Below are positions 16,982-30,108 of a stretch of 64,000 nucleotides of DNA, piece by piece; positions within the stretch are counted from its first letter, which is position 1, and each line of letters opens with the position of its first letter. The notes below the pieces were generated by a model. That model was not told where the DNA came from. It was given only the letters and a program-made list of their open reading frames with translations, and did no database searches. A program made the position numbers and the translations under genes. Where the stretch lies: positions 450,172 to 514,171 of the forward strand of contig NZ_BMGI01000003.1 in the NCBI RefSeq assembly GCF_014640115.1, written 5' to 3'. The stretch is from Sinisalibacter lacisalsi. GTDB lineage: Bacteria; Pseudomonadota; Alphaproteobacteria; Rhodobacterales; Rhodobacteraceae.

Positions 16982-17385
16982 CAGACCTGCTCCAGTTCGA
17001 TCAGCGTGCCGTTGAAATCCTTCGGGTGCAGGAACAGCACGGGCTTGCCATGGGCGCCGATTTTCGGCTCGCCGGTGCCCAGCACGCGCGCGCCCTGATC
17101 CTTCAGCCGGTCGCGGGCGGCGAGGATATCGTCGACCTCGAAGCAGACGTGGTGGATGCCGCCCGAGGGGTTCTTTTCAAGGAAGCCGGCGATCGGGGAA
17201 TTCTCACCCAGCGGGTAGAGCAGCTCGATCTTGGTGTTGGGCAGGGTGATGAACACCACGGTGACGCCGTGATCGGGCTCGTCCTGCGGCGCACCGACAT
17301 CGGCGCCAAGCGTGTCGCGGTATTGCGCGGCGGCGGCTTCGAGATCCGGCACCGCGATGGCAACGTGGTTCAGGCGTCCGATCAT
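16981..17385 (-). CDS. mce: Methylmalonyl-CoA epimerase
   Basis: A 134-residue VOC-fold enzyme that interconverts (2S)- and (2R)-methylmalonyl-CoA so that propionyl-CoA can enter the TCA cycle as succinyl-CoA. Metal ligands are identifiable: His in LNHVAIAVPDL, Glu in KIELLYPLGENSPI, His in GGIHHVCFEVDD, and the terminal Glu in GTLIELEQV. Length and motifs match the family. Coupled to the downstream DUF1467 gene. Confidence 0.93.
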   Translation of the reverse strand: MIGRLNHVAIAVPDLEAAAAQYRDTLGADVGAPQDEPDHGVTVVFITLPNTKIELLYPLGENSPIAGFLEKNPSGGIHHVCFEVDDILAARDRLKDQGARVLGTGEPKIGAHGKPVLFLHPKDFNGTLIELEQV

Positions 17386-17468
17386 CTGCGTCTCCTCCAG
17401 GCTCCCCGGCGCTTATGCAACGGGTGCAGCGCGCACGCAAGTCTGGCCGGCTCTGGCCTGCGGGGATG

Positions 17469-17483
17469 TTAACCGGGTGTTAG
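17469..17483 (+). promoter_or_regulatory. CtrA-like binding box
   Basis: TTAACCGGGTGTTAG fits the alphaproteobacterial CtrA pattern TTAA-N7-TTAA with one mismatch. It is 42 bases upstream of the receiver-domain gene start, a plausible promoter position. Confidence 0.5.
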
Positions 17484-17524
17484 CCAGTTCTGTGCTTGGC
17501 TCGGGAGTGGAAGGGAGACATCGC

Positions 17525-18241
17525 ATGAGCGACGACAGCAAAGGTTACCCGGGCCAGCCGCTGCCCACACCCGAACGGCCGCTTCAGGGAATGACGGTTC
17601 TCGTTGTCGAGGACAGCCGCTTTGCCTCGGAGGCGATCCGGCTTCTGTGCCTGCATTCCGGCGCGCGGGTGCGCCGGGCCGATTGCCTTGCGGCGGCGCA
17701 CCGGCACTTGGCGGTGTATCGCCCCGGCGCCGTGATCGTCGACATGGGGTTACCCGACGGGTCGGGTGCCGATCTCATCGCCGCGCTGCACGCGGCGCGG
17801 CCTCGGCTGCCGGTGCTGATCGGGATGAGCGGCGATCCGGGCGCGGAGGCGGCGGCGCTGCAGGCGGGGGCGGACGGGTTTCTCGCCAAGCCGGTCGAGA
17901 GCGTGGCCCTGTTCCAACAGGCGATTCTGCAGCACAGCCCCGAGCGGTTGGCGCCGCTCGGCCTGCGCATGGTGACGGCGGAGCGGGTGGTGCCCGACCC
18001 GGTGGCGCTGGCCGACGATCTGGCGCATGTTGCCGAGATAATGCGCCGCGACGACAACGCCGCGCTCGATTATGCCGCGCAGTTCCTTGGCGGGGTGGCG
18101 CGCAGTGCGCATGACGCCGGGCTGGAAGCTGCGGTCGACAGGCTGCGCGAGGCGCGCCGGGCGGGGCGCAGCGCGCACGGCGACGTGGTGCGGCTGGCGG
18201 GGATCATCGAAGCGCGCCTGGCCGCGGCGCGCGTGGTCTAG
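17525..18241 (+). CDS. Response-regulator receiver protein without DNA-binding domain
   Basis: 238 residues. A CheY-like receiver domain spans about 20-140, with the acidic pair in VVEDSRFASEA, the phosphoacceptor Asp in VIVDMGLPDGSG, a Ser in IGMSGDPG and the conserved Lys in FLAKPVES. The C-terminal 100 residues are helical and contain no recognisable output domain. A near-consensus CtrA box lies upstream, suggesting a role in cell-cycle, motility or gene-transfer-agent control. The ATG at 17525 follows GGGAGA. Its partner kinase is not in the window. Confidence 0.88.
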   Translation: MSDDSKGYPGQPLPTPERPLQGMTVLVVEDSRFASEAIRLLCLHSGARVRRADCLAAAHRHLAVYRPGAVIVDMGLPDGSGADLIAALHAARPRLPVLIGMSGDPGAEAAALQAGADGFLAKPVESVALFQQAILQHSPERLAPLGLRMVTAERVVPDPVALADDLAHVAEIMRRDDNAALDYAAQFLGGVARSAHDAGLEAAVDRLREARRAGRSAHGDVVRLAGIIEARLAAARVV

Positions 18242-18254
18242 GCAAGACCGGGCG

Positions 18255-18974
18255 TCAGCCGCGCAGCGCGGGATCGTCGGCCACGCGCACCAGCCGGGTG
18301 AGATCGCCCAACCGCTCGCGCTGCCGTCCTGCGGCATCGAAATTCGCCGGCGCGAGCCAGGCGAGAAAGGCCTCCTTGAGTGCCGGCCACTCGGTGTCGA
18401 TCGCGGCGAACCAGGCGGTGTCGCGGTTGCGGCCCTTGACCACGGCGGCCTGGCGGAAGGTGCCCTCGTAGCTCAGCCCGAGCCGCTCGGCGGCGCGGCG
18501 CGAGGCGAGGTTGCGGGCATCGCATTTCCACTCCAGGCGCCGGTATCCGGCGTCGAAGGCCCATTGCATCATCAGGAAGAGCGCCTCGGTCGCCGCCCGG
18601 GTACGGGCGAGCGCGGGCGACAGGTTGATGTGGCCGATCTCGATCGAACCGGCCTCGGGCTGGATGCGCAGATAGCTTGCCACGCCCTCCCATTGCCCGG
18701 TGTCGCGGTTGAGGATTGCGAAGAACAACGGATCGTCGCCCGCCGTGGCATCGCGCATCCAGCGGTGATAGGCGGCGGCGGAAGCGAAAGGGCCGTAGGG
18801 CAGGAAATCCCAGATCGCGTCGGAGGTGCTGTTGGCCTTGAACAACTGCGCCGCATGGGCATCGGGCGACAGCGGCTCCAACCGGGCATAGCGGCCGTCG
18901 AGCGGGAGCCGCCCGGGCCGGGCCGGCGGCCGCCAGCCCTCCACCTTCGCCCCGATATCGCGCGTCTCGCGCAT
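18255..18974 (-). CDS. GNAT-family N-acetyltransferase (RimJ/RimL type)
   Basis: 239 residues. The N-terminal PLDGRYARLEPLSPDAHAAQLF and the acetyl-CoA-binding core (HINLSPALARTRAATEALFLMM, then CDARNLASRRAAERLGLSYEG) define the RimJ/RimL-like acetyltransferase_3 group. Typical targets are protein N-termini or small amines; the substrate here is unknown. It is convergent with the receiver gene, 13 bases away. No strong promoter features are evident. Confidence 0.88.
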   Translation of the reverse strand: MRETRDIGAKVEGWRPPARPGRLPLDGRYARLEPLSPDAHAAQLFKANSTSDAIWDFLPYGPFASAAAYHRWMRDATAGDDPLFFAILNRDTGQWEGVASYLRIQPEAGSIEIGHINLSPALARTRAATEALFLMMQWAFDAGYRRLEWKCDARNLASRRAAERLGLSYEGTFRQAAVVKGRNRDTAWFAAIDTEWPALKEAFLAWLAPANFDAAGRQRERLGDLTRLVRVADDPALRG

Positions 18975-19164
18975 GCCTCGTCACTCCCGTCGCGGTCACC
19001 TGAGGCTGTTTTTTCGGGTTTCGCTGCCTTTGTAAATCCCTCCAAGCGAACCGATTATGGCCCGAGCCTTCCGCATTCCCGCCCGATTTCGGGGCAAGGC
19101 TGGCGTCATGCGAGCGTTCGCGGATACGAGTGATCTTGGCCCTGGCGGCCAGTGGGGAGTAACG

Positions 19165-19353
19165 ATGGAAAAGGTTCTGGGCCGTTTCGCGGGGAGCGAA
19201 GACGGGAATGCGGTGATTGACTGGGTCGTGTTGATGTCGGGGATGGTGCTTCTGGCGATCTCGGCGGTCATTACCATCACCGCCAATATCGACGATATCA
19301 ACGACACCACGATGGAACGGGTGGAATCCTTGGAGGATTTCTCGCCGAGGTGA
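19165..19353 (+). CDS. Flp/Tad-pilin-like small membrane protein
   Basis: 62 residues: a short basic start, an EDGNAVIDWVVLMSGMVLLAI segment resembling the DESGATAIEY-type processing and hydrophobic helix of Flp pilins, then an acidic tail (MERVESLEDFSPR). Related small proteins with an EDGAVTVDWVVL core are common in Rhodobacterales. No prepilin peptidase or tad genes are nearby. The ATG at 19165 has GGGGAG upstream. Two hairpins follow the stop. Confidence 0.7.
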   Translation: MEKVLGRFAGSEDGNAVIDWVVLMSGMVLLAISAVITITANIDDINDTTMERVESLEDFSPR

Positions 19354-19355
19354 TC

Positions 19356-19411
19356 CGGTTCATCTGATGAACCGTTCCGACGGCGGCGCGCTTGGCAGAG
19401 CGCGCCGCCGT
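19356..19411. terminator. Tandem hairpins, bidirectional terminator
   Basis: A 19-base palindrome CGGTTCATC-T-GATGAACCG (19356-19374) is followed by a perfect 13-bp stem (19380-19392 with 19399-19411, 6-base loop). They sit between the convergent pilin-like gene and aspS and would stop transcription from both sides. T tracts are weak. Confidence 0.7.
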
Positions 19412-19418
19412 TACTCGT

Positions 19419-21389
19419 TTACGCTTCCGGCTCGATCACCCGGAGGTGAAGCTCGCGCAGCTGGGCGTTGTCGGGCACCGAGGGCGCGCCCATCATCAGG
19501 TCTTCGGCGCGCTGGGTCATCGGGAAGAGCATGACCTCGCGGATGTTGTCCTCCTCGGCGAGCAGCATCACGATGCGGTCGATCCCCGCCGCGCAGCCGC
19601 CGTGGGGCGGCGCGCCGTAGTGGAAGGCGCCCGCCATGCCGCCGAAGCGCCGGCGCACCTCGGCCTCGTCGTAGCCGGCGATCTCGAAGGCCTTGAACAT
19701 GATCTCGAGCTTGTGGTTGCGGATCGCGCCCGAGAGGATCTCGGCGCCGTTGCAGGCAAGGTCATACTGGTAGCCGAGCACGTTCAGCGGATCGCCCTCC
19801 AGCGCCTCCAGCCCGCCTTGCGGCATCGAGAACGGGTTGTGCTCGAAATCAATCTCGCCGGTTTCCTCGTCCTGCTCGTAGATCGGGAAGTCGACGATCC
19901 AGGCAAAGGCGAAACGCGCGCGCCAGTTCTCATCCTCGGGGTCTTTCGGCGTTTCGTCCCAGATCACGTCCCGCGCAAGCCCCGCCACGCGCTGGAACGC
20001 CTTGGGCTTGCCGCCGAGGAAGAAGGCGGCATCGCCCACGCCCAGCCCAAGCTGCTGGCGGATCGCCTCGGTGCGCTCGGGGCCGATGTTCTTGGCCAGC
20101 GGGCCTGCGGCTTCATGAGGCCCAAAATATGCATCGAACAGGAACTCTGCGCGCTCTGAGTCACCTGCCGACGCTGCTGTTTTGATCCTCTCGGCGCCTT
20201 CTGCGAGCAACTCTTTCGAATAGGCTGGATCATGTTCTTCTATCTCCTCAAACGTCATGGTGAGGAATTCTTTGAATCGAAGCATGCGTGCGGGTTTCCG
20301 GTCCCGCCAGAAGATATACCCCATCCCCGGCAGCCCCTCTTTCTGGGCAAAGGCGTTCATCCGGTCGCAGAACTTGCGGCTGCCGCCCTTGGGCGCGGGG
20401 ATGGCGCGAACCTCGGTGCCCTCCTGCTCGAGGAGCTTGGCGAAGATCGCGAAGCCCGAGCCGCGGAAATGCTCGCTCACGTCCTGCATCTTGATCGGGT
20501 TGCGCAGGTCGGGCTTGTCGGTGCCATACCACAGCGCCGAGTCGCGGTAGGAGATCTGTGGCCAGTCGGCATAGGCATCGACCTTGCGGCCATCGGCGAA
20601 CTCGTCGAACACGCCCTGGAGCACCGGGCCGATGGTGTCGAAGATGTCCTGCTGCTCGACGAAGCTCATCTCCATGTCGAGCTGATAGAAATCGGTGGGC
20701 GAGCGGTCCGAGCGCGGGTCTTCATCGCGGAAACAGGGCGCGATCTGGAAATACTTGTCGAAGCCCGAGACCATCAGCAGCTGCTTGAACTGCTGCGGCG
20801 CCTGCGGCAGGGCGTAGAACTTGCCCGGGTGCAGCCGCGACGGCACGAGGAAGTCGCGCGCGCCTTCGGGGCTCGACGCGGTGATGATCGGGGTCTGGTA
20901 TTCGCGAAAGCCCTTGTCCCACATCCGCTTGCGCATCGAGGCCACCACGTCGGAGCGCAGCTTCATGTTTTCCTGCATCTTCTCGCGGCGCAGATCGAGG
21001 TAGCGGTAGCGCAGGCGGGTTTCCTCGGGGTATTCCTGTTCGCCGAATACCATCAGCGGCAGTTCGTCGGCGGCGCCGAGAACTTCCATGTCCTGGATGA
21101 ACACCTCGATCTCGCCGGTGGGCAGCTTGGAGTTCACGAGCGTTTCGTCGCGCGCCAGCACCTTGCCGTCGATCCGGATCACCCATTCCGAGCGCACCTT
21201 CTCGACATCGGCGAACACCGGGCTGTCGGGGTCGGCGAGCACCTGGGTGACGCCGTAATGGTCGCGCAAGTCGATGAACAGGATGCCGCCGTGATCGCGC
21301 ACGCGGTGCACCCAGCCGGAAAGGCGGACGATGTCGCCTACGTTGGCTTTGCGAAGGTCGGCGCAGGTGTGGCTGCGAAACTTGTGCAT
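19419..21389 (-). CDS. aspS: Aspartyl-tRNA synthetase with an extra segment
   Basis: Class II synthetase charging tRNA-Asp (or Asp/Asn, non-discriminating). 656 residues; typical bacterial AspRS is about 590. The N-terminal OB domain begins [14 protein letters not shown], motif 2 appears as [19 protein letters not shown], and motif 3 lies near the end ([13 protein letters not shown]). The extra length is a block of roughly 64 residues after GMGYIFWR and before [13 protein letters not shown], inside the bacterial insertion (GAD) domain. The DNA encoding it (about 20107-20303) is visibly AT-richer than its flanks. The frame is intact, so the enzyme is presumably functional. The start at 21389 gives the conserved N-terminus; the frame runs farther upstream without support. 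Confidence 0.96.
   Translation of the reverse strand: MHKFRSHTCADLRKANVGDIVRLSGWVHRVRDHGGILFIDLRDHYGVTQVLADPDSPVFADVEKVRSEWVIRIDGKVLARDETLVNSKLPTGEIEVFIQDMEVLGAADELPLMVFGEQEYPEETRLRYRYLDLRREKMQENMKLRSDVVASMRKRMWDKGFREYQTPIITASSPEGARDFLVPSRLHPGKFYALPQAPQQFKQLLMVSGFDKYFQIAPCFRDEDPRSDRSPTDFYQLDMEMSFVEQQDIFDTIGPVLQGVFDEFADGRKVDAYADWPQISYRDSALWYGTDKPDLRNPIKMQDVSEHFRGSGFAIFAKLLEQEGTEVRAIPAPKGGSRKFCDRMNAFAQKEGLPGMGYIFWRDRKPARMLRFKEFLTMTFEEIEEHDPAYSKELLAEGAERIKTAASAGDSERAEFLFDAYFGPHEAAGPLAKNIGPERTEAIRQQLGLGVGDAAFFLGGKPKAFQRVAGLARDVIWDETPKDPEDENWRARFAFAWIVDFPIYEQDEETGEIDFEHNPFSMPQGGLEALEGDPLNVLGYQYDLACNGAEILSGAIRNHKLEIMFKAFEIAGYDEAEVRRRFGGMAGAFHYGAPPHGGCAAGIDRIVMLLAEEDNIREVMLFPMTQRAEDLMMGAPSVPDNAQLRELHLRVIEPEA
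20107..20303 (-). other. In-frame, AT-richer insertion segment inside aspS
   Basis: Encodes about 64 residues (from [13 protein letters not shown] to FDAYFGPHE) that interrupt the otherwise well-conserved alignment between YIFWR and GPLAKN. Composition differs from the flanks. There are no stop codons and no intein or intron motifs. Origin unknown. Confidence 0.5.
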
Positions 21390-21645
21390 TGTCGTCCCCT
21401 GGGGCTCGAGTGTCATCCGCGCCGATACAGCGCGCGCCGCCCGGGAAGTCAAGCCTAGCGCCCGTGCGCGGGGGCGGCTGGGCGGGGATTCGGAGAAAAA
21501 AACTTTGCATTGGTACGGTCGATGAAAAAGAATTGGCCGGACGAGACGCGAAGCCGTGTCCCAGGGCGAAGGCGGGCAGAACGGCAACGAGAGTGGAGTT
21601 TGGATCACGCCGGCTGAAAGAAAAGGCCGGCAGAAGGAGGCCGTG

Positions 21646-22866
21646 ATGTGGACCGCGCTGCTTGACCGGATGCTCGACCACATCGTGCAGGTGGGCACGC
21701 TCCGCCTGACCCTGCCCGATGGAACGCGCCGCAGCTATGGAAGGGGGGCGCCGGAAATCGCCCTCAGGCTGACCGACCCCGCGCTGCCAGCCCGCATCCT
21801 GCGCAATCCCTCGCTGGCCATCGGCGAGGCCTACATGGAGGGCACGCTCGAGGTCGAGGGCGACGATCTGCGCGGCTTCTTTCGTCTGATCATCCCCAAC
21901 GTGAACGCCGCGGGCCAGCCATGGTTCCTCGAGCCGCTGCAACTCGCGCGCCGGGCGCGGCGACGGCTCAGGCAGTTCGCGCCGGTGAGCAAGGCGAAGC
22001 GGAACGTCGCGCATCACTATGATCTGTCGCGCGCCCTCTACGATCTGTTCCTCGACGAAGACCGGCAATATTCCTGCGCCTACTTTGCGCGCCCCGACAT
22101 GACGCTCGACGAGGCGCAGGCCGCCAAGAAGCACCACATCGCGAAGAAGCTCCGCATCGAGCCAGGTATGCGGGTGCTCGATATCGGCTGCGGCTGGGGC
22201 GGCATGGGGTTGACGCTGGCCCGGGACTACGGCGCCGAGGTGGTGGGGGTGACGCTATCGACGGAGCAGCACGCGCTGGCCACCGAGCGGGTGCGCGCGG
22301 CGGGGCTGGAGGGCAAGGTCGATATCCGGCTCCGCGATTACCGCGAGGTGAGCGAAACCTTCGACCGGATTGTCTCGGTCGGCATGTTCGAGCACGTCGG
22401 CGTGCCGCATTACAACGAGTATTTCTCCTTCGTGCGGGGCGCGCTGGCCGATGACGGGCTGGCGCTGATCCACAGCATCGGCCATGTCGGCCCCGCCAAC
22501 GAGGCCGAGCCGTGGATCGTGAAATACATCTTCCCGGGCGGCTACACGCCCGCGCTCTCCGAGATGCAGCGCGCGATCGACCGGCAGTTTCTCGTCACCT
22601 GCGACATCGAGGCGCTGCGGCTGCATTATGCCAAGACGCTGGGCCACTGGCACGACCGTTTCATGGCCCGGGCCGACGAGGCGCGCGCGCTGTTCGACGA
22701 CCGCTTCGTGCGGATGTGGCGCTGGTATCTCTTGTCGATGGAAGCCTCGTTCGAGGTCGGCACGCTTCTGGTCTACCAGGCCCAGCTCGCCAAGCGGCTC
22801 GACGCAGCGCCGATCACCCGCGATTACCTCTATCGGGGCGATGCCTCTGGCGAGGAGGCGCGATAG
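21646..22866 (+). CDS. Cyclopropane-fatty-acyl-phospholipid synthase family methyltransferase
   Basis: 406 residues. The N-terminal lipid-binding region includes [23 protein letters not shown], and the SAM-binding motif I is [17 protein letters not shown] bicarbonate/active-site region ([17 protein letters not shown] and [13 protein letters not shown]) follows, all typical of CFA synthase homologues. It would methylate unsaturated acyl chains of membrane phospholipids. ATG 21646 is five bases after AAGGAGG. It is divergent from aspS and upstream of carB by 159 bases. Confidence 0.92.
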   Translation: MWTALLDRMLDHIVQVGTLRLTLPDGTRRSYGRGAPEIALRLTDPALPARILRNPSLAIGEAYMEGTLEVEGDDLRGFFRLIIPNVNAAGQPWFLEPLQLARRARRRLRQFAPVSKAKRNVAHHYDLSRALYDLFLDEDRQYSCAYFARPDMTLDEAQAAKKHHIAKKLRIEPGMRVLDIGCGWGGMGLTLARDYGAEVVGVTLSTEQHALATERVRAAGLEGKVDIRLRDYREVSETFDRIVSVGMFEHVGVPHYNEYFSFVRGALADDGLALIHSIGHVGPANEAEPWIVKYIFPGGYTPALSEMQRAIDRQFLVTCDIEALRLHYAKTLGHWHDRFMARADEARALFDDRFVRMWRWYLLSMEASFEVGTLLVYQAQLAKRLDAAPITRDYLYRGDASGEEAR

Positions 22867-23025
22867 TGCCTTGACCCGCGCGGCAAGGAGGCGCCCTGTT
22901 GCACCTGATGAGGGCCCGCGAGCCAGATCAAGCCTTGCGCCCGTTGGCTCCATCTCTATAACCCACGACAATTTGCGTGCGCGGGGGAATCCCGCCCGCC
23001 AACCGCTGCTGCCAAGGGGTCCGAA

Positions 23026-26331
<3,306 letters not shown>

Positions 26332-26332
26332 G

Positions 26333-26363
26333 GCGCAGGGCGCGTCGAAGCGCCGCCCTGCGC
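26333..26363 (+). terminator. Hairpin after carB
   Basis: Perfect 10-bp stem GCGCAGGGCG/CGCCCTGCGC with an 11-base loop, starting two bases after the carB stop. No T tract follows, so it may slow polymerase rather than act as a classical terminator. Confidence 0.5.
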
Positions 26364-26464
26364 GCGGGCCCGGTTCTCAGAGCGGTCTCGTGTTCAATCC
26401 GGTTCACCCGACCTGGGGCACTTTGGGCCGTTAGCAACCCGAAGGGCACGCCCCGGGACCGGTC

Positions 26465-27829
26465 TCAGACCAGCCGCCCCCACAGATCATACTCGCTGGC
26501 CTCGTCCACCTCGACGGTGACGATATCGCCGGGCGTGAGCCGCTCGAAGCCTTCGTCGATGAACAGGTTGCCGTCGATCTCCGGCGCATCCGCCTTGGTT
26601 CGGCAAACCGCCCCGTCCTCGTCGACGGCATCGACGATCACCTCCGTCCGCGTGCCCACCTTGGCCGCGAGCTTCGCCTCGGAGATCGCCTGGCTCTTCT
26701 CCATGAAACGATCCCAGCGCGCCTGCTTGACCTCCTCGGGCACGTGGCCGGGCAACTCGTTCGCCGCCGCGCCGGCGACGTTCTCGTACTGGAAGCAGCC
26801 GACCCGGTCGAGCTGCGCCTCGTCGAGCCAGTCGAGCAGGGTTTCGAACTCGGCCTCGGTCTCGCCGGGGTAGCCGACGATGAAGGTCGAGCGCAGGGTG
26901 ATGTCGGGGCAGATCTCCCGCCACGCGGCGATCTCGTCGAGCGTTTTCGCCGCCGCCGCCGGGCGCGCCATCCGCTTGAGCGTGTCGGGGTGGGCGTGCT
27001 GGAAGGGAATGTCGAGATAGGGCAGGATCAGCCCCTCGGCCATCAGCGGGATCAACTCGCGCACATGCGGGTAGGGGTAGACGTAATGCAGCCGCACCCA
27101 GGCGCCGAGCTGCCCCAGGTCGCGGGCCAGGTCGGTGATATGGGCGCGGTGCGCCTTCTCGGTCGCGTGGCGCAGATCGAGGCCGTAGGCGGAGGTGTCC
27201 TGGCTGATGACGAGAAGCTCGCGCACCCCGGCCTCCACCAGCTTCTCCGCCTCGCGCACCACCGCGTGCGCCGGGCGGCTCTGCAGCCGCCCCCGCATCG
27301 CCGGGATGATGCAGAACTTGCAGTGGTGATTGCAGCCTTCCGAAACCTTCAGGTAGCTGTAGTGGCGCGGGGTCAGGCTCACCCCGGATGCCGGCAGAAG
27401 GTCGACGAAAGGGTCGGGCGCGGGCGGGGTGGCGGCGTGCACCGCGTCGAGCACCTGCTCGTATTGCTGCGGGCCGGTCACCGCCAGCACCGACGGATGC
27501 GCCCCGGTGATGAACTCGGGTTCGGCGCCGAGGCAGCCGGTGACGATCACCTTGCCGTTTTCGCTCAGCGCCTCGCCGATCGCCTCGAGGCTCTCGGCCT
27601 TGGCGGAATCGAGAAAGCCGCAGGTGTTCACGATCACCGCGTCCGCGCCGCCGTAATCGGGCGAGATCGCGTAGCCCTCGGCGCGCAGCCGGGTCAGAAT
27701 GCGCTCGCTGTCCACCAGCGCCTTGGGGCAACCAAGGCTGACCATGCCGATCCTGGGCTGGCCAGGGCGCGGCTCTTCGCGCAGCACCGCGCGGGCAAGA
27801 TCCGGTCGAAGATCAGGCGGATTGCTCAT
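26465..27829 (-). CDS. rimO: Ribosomal protein uS12 methylthiotransferase RimO
   Basis: Radical-SAM enzyme that methylthiolates an aspartate of ribosomal protein S12. 454 residues in three domains. The N-terminal UPF0004 domain has cysteines in [20 protein letters not shown] and VTGCLG. The radical-SAM motif is [10 protein letters not shown]-terminal TRAM domain ends at EYDLWGRLV. All six cluster cysteines are present. It lies downstream of gcrA on the same strand with a repeat element between them. Confidence 0.96.
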   Translation of the reverse strand: MSNPPDLRPDLARAVLREEPRPGQPRIGMVSLGCPKALVDSERILTRLRAEGYAISPDYGGADAVIVNTCGFLDSAKAESLEAIGEALSENGKVIVTGCLGAEPEFITGAHPSVLAVTGPQQYEQVLDAVHAATPPAPDPFVDLLPASGVSLTPRHYSYLKVSEGCNHHCKFCIIPAMRGRLQSRPAHAVVREAEKLVEAGVRELLVISQDTSAYGLDLRHATEKAHRAHITDLARDLGQLGAWVRLHYVYPYPHVRELIPLMAEGLILPYLDIPFQHAHPDTLKRMARPAAAAKTLDEIAAWREICPDITLRSTFIVGYPGETEAEFETLLDWLDEAQLDRVGCFQYENVAGAAANELPGHVPEEVKQARWDRFMEKSQAISEAKLAAKVGTRTEVIVDAVDEDGAVCRTKADAPEIDGNLFIDEGFERLTPGDIVTVEVDEASEYDLWGRLV

Positions 27830-27835
27830 CTTTGC

Positions 27836-27887
27836 CCTTCATCCTGGCCGAAATACCTCGGGGGGTCCGGGGGGCAGCGCCCCCCGG
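27836..27887 (-). repeat. Hairpin plus GAGGTATTT intergenic repeat, copy 2
   Basis: On the minus strand a perfect 9-bp stem CCGGGGGGC/GCCCCCCGG with a 3-base loop is followed by ACCCCCCGAGGTATTTCGG and a GATGAAGGG tail. It lies between the gcrA stop and the rimO start. Confidence 0.7.
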
Positions 27888-27907
27888 CGCTTCAGCCCGG
27901 CGCGACT

Positions 27908-28495
27908 TCACCGCTTGCGGTCGCGTCGCGACGACATCGGCTGGAACGCCACGCCCACATGGGCTTCGCAATAGGGTTTGCCCTGTTGCACCGGCAGGCC
28001 GCAGAACCAGAAGTCCGGCGTCGCCGGGTCGCCGATCGGCCATTTGCAGGTGCGCTCGGTCAGTTCCATCAGGCTGAGCTTCTTGGCGGTCTTCTCGACC
28101 TCGCGCACCGTTTCCAGCGCCTCGGGGCTGATCTCGTTCGCGCTGGGCTGCGGCGGCAGCGGCTGGCCTGCGGGGATGATCGGTTTGCGCAGCGGCGCCA
28201 GCGCGGGCGTTTCGGCGACGGGCGCCTCGACCACGGGCTCCGGTGCCGGATCTTCGGCCTTTTTCGCGGGCGCCGGCTTGGCCTTGGGAGCGGGCTTGGC
28301 GGGCTTTTCCTTCGCGGCGGGTTTGGCCGCGGCCGACGCGCTGCCGCCGGCGCGATTGGAAAGCCCGAGGCGATGAACCTTGCCGATCACCGCGTTGCGG
28401 GTCACGCCGCCAAGTTCCTTGGCGATCTGGCTGGCCGACTGGCCCTCGGTCCACATGCGTTTGAGCGTTTCCACCCGTTCTTCAGTCCAGGACAT
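27908..28495 (-). CDS. gcrA: Cell-cycle regulator GcrA
   Basis: Alphaproteobacterial sigma70-interacting transcription factor whose action is tuned by CcrM methylation. 195 residues: an N-terminal DNA-binding domain starting MSWTEERVETLKRMWTEGQ with GGVTRNAVIGKVHRLGLS (about 1-46); a long Ala-Pro-Lys-rich linker (about 50-110); and a C-terminal sigma-binding domain with TCKWPIGDPATPDFWFCG and YCEAHVGVAF. The ATG at 28495 is the conserved start. Strong marker for an alphaproteobacterial chromosome. Confidence 0.95.
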   Translation of the reverse strand: MSWTEERVETLKRMWTEGQSASQIAKELGGVTRNAVIGKVHRLGLSNRAGGSASAAAKPAAKEKPAKPAPKAKPAPAKKAEDPAPEPVVEAPVAETPALAPLRKPIIPAGQPLPPQPSANEISPEALETVREVEKTAKKLSLMELTERTCKWPIGDPATPDFWFCGLPVQQGKPYCEAHVGVAFQPMSSRRDRKR

Positions 28496-28926
28496 GATGT
28501 TCCAATCCTTGCGAGCCCGTCGACGCGCGCCCTCTTACAGCAAGCCATTATATTAGTCAGCCCCCGGGGGCGATACAAGCAGCCAGCCGCCGCCCGCCTT
28601 CGCCCGGGGTGGATCAGCGCGGGGCTTCGACGCGCGCGAAGCCGGCAAGGGCCGGGGGCGCGGCGGGGCGCTTCGGACGCCGGGCGGCACCGGGCCGGGC
28701 GCGGGGACGACCAGCGGGCATGCGCCATGGCCTTGCCAGCGCGCGAAAAACCGGGCAAATAGCCTCCATGAGCACACGTATCGCATATACCGAAACCCGA
28801 CGCCGACGCACCCGCGCCTGACGTCTCGTTCGCTCATCCTGCGCCAAAGCGGCGCGCACCCACCCAAATCGTTGACATGAGCCTGCCCATGCGGCACCCA
28901 AAGGCTTTCCTGTGGAGAATTTCCCC
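28496..28926. other. 431-base intergenic region between gcrA and argD
   Basis: Presumed promoter region for the divergent gcrA and argD. It contains a GGCTTCG/CGAAGCC hairpin near 28620-28640 and a TTGACA at 28872 that could be a -35 for argD, without a clear -10. Short frames here lack coding character. No RNA gene seen. Confidence 0.5.
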
Positions 28927-30108
28927 ATGATCCCTTCTCTCCTGCCCACCTATGCACGCGCGCCCTTGGCTTTCGAACGGGGCGAAGGTTCCTGGCTGGA
29001 GACGACCGACGGGCGACGTTTTCTCGATCTGAGCTCGGGCATCGCGGTGAACGCGCTCGGCCATGCCCACCCGGCGCTGGTGGCCGCGCTCACCGAGCAG
29101 GCGGGCAAGCTGTGGCATGTCTCCAACCTTTACGAGATCCCCGCCCAGAAGGCGCTGGCCGACCGGCTGGTGGCTGCCACATTCGCCGATACCGCCTTCT
29201 TCACCAACTCCGGCACCGAGGCGCTGGAACTGGCGGTGAAGATGGTGCGCAAATACTGGTATGAGAAGGGCGATCCCGAGCGCATCGAGATCGTGGCCTT
29301 CACCGGCAGCTTCCATGGCCGCTCCACCGCCGCGATCGCGGCGGCGGGCAGCGAAAAGATGGTCAAGGGCTTCGGGCCGCTTATGCCGGGCTTCACCCAT
29401 ATCGAGTTCGGCGACCACGAGGCGCTGAGGGCCGCGGTGACCGACCGCACCGCCGCGGTGCTGATCGAGCCGGTGCAGGGCGAGGGCGGCATTCGCCCGG
29501 TGCCCGACCCGTGCCTCAAGGGGTTGCGCGACCTGTGCGACGAAACCGGCGCGCTGCTCGTCTTCGACGAGGTGCAGTGCGGCATGGGGCGCACCGGCAG
29601 GCTTTTCGCCCATGAATGGGCGGGTATCGCGCCGGATATCATGATGGTGGCCAAGGGCATCGGCGGTGGCTTTCCGCTCGGCGCGGTGCTGGCCAGCGAG
29701 GCGGCGGCGGAAGGCATGACGCTGGGCACGCATGGCTCCACCTATGGCGGCAACCCGCTGGGCTGCGCCGTGGGCGCCAAGGTGATGGAGATCATCGACG
29801 ATCCCGACTTCCTCGCCGAGGTCCGGCGCAAGGCGGCGAGCCTGCACCAGCGCCTCGAGGGGCTGGTGGCGGTGCATCCGGACGTGTTCGAGGAGGTGCG
29901 CGGGCTGGGCTTCATGCTCGGGCTGAAGTGCCGGGCGCCGAACACCGAGGTGGTGAAGGCCGGCTACGACCAGCACGTGCTCACCGTGCCGGCCGCAGAT
30001 AACGTGGTGCGGCTCCTGCCCGCGCTGACCATAAGCGATGATGACATCACCGAGGCGATCGAGCGGCTCGATGCCGCGGCCTCTGCCGTGAAAGGAACCG
30101 GCGCATGA
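28927..30108 (+). CDS. argD: Acetylornithine aminotransferase
   Basis: PLP-dependent class III aminotransferase making N-acetylornithine in arginine synthesis. 393 residues. Family features: [18 protein letters not shown], the FTGSFHGRS segment, the [15 protein letters not shown] motif with the PLP-contacting Asp, and [15 protein letters not shown] with the Schiff-base lysine. The ATG at 28927 is nine bases after GGAG. It overlaps argF by ATGA, so the pair is translationally coupled. Confidence 0.95.
   Translation: MIPSLLPTYARAPLAFERGEGSWLETTDGRRFLDLSSGIAVNALGHAHPALVAALTEQAGKLWHVSNLYEIPAQKALADRLVAATFADTAFFTNSGTEALELAVKMVRKYWYEKGDPERIEIVAFTGSFHGRSTAAIAAAGSEKMVKGFGPLMPGFTHIEFGDHEALRAAVTDRTAAVLIEPVQGEGGIRPVPDPCLKGLRDLCDETGALLVFDEVQCGMGRTGRLFAHEWAGIAPDIMMVAKGIGGGFPLGAVLASEAAAEGMTLGTHGSTYGGNPLGCAVGAKVMEIIDDPDFLAEVRRKAASLHQRLEGLVAVHPDVFEEVRGLGFMLGLKCRAPNTEVVKAGYDQHVLTVPAADNVVRLLPALTISDDDITEAIERLDAAASAVKGTGA

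Noticed and set aside
20107-20303. Intein or group I/II intron in aspS
   Set aside because: Too short, no splice-junction Cys/Ser/Asn pattern, no endonuclease motif, and the frame stays open through it.
28609-28821. 70-codon plus-strand open frame between gcrA and argD
   Set aside because: Ala/Arg/Gly-rich noncoding-type translation, no ribosome site, and lies in a promoter region.
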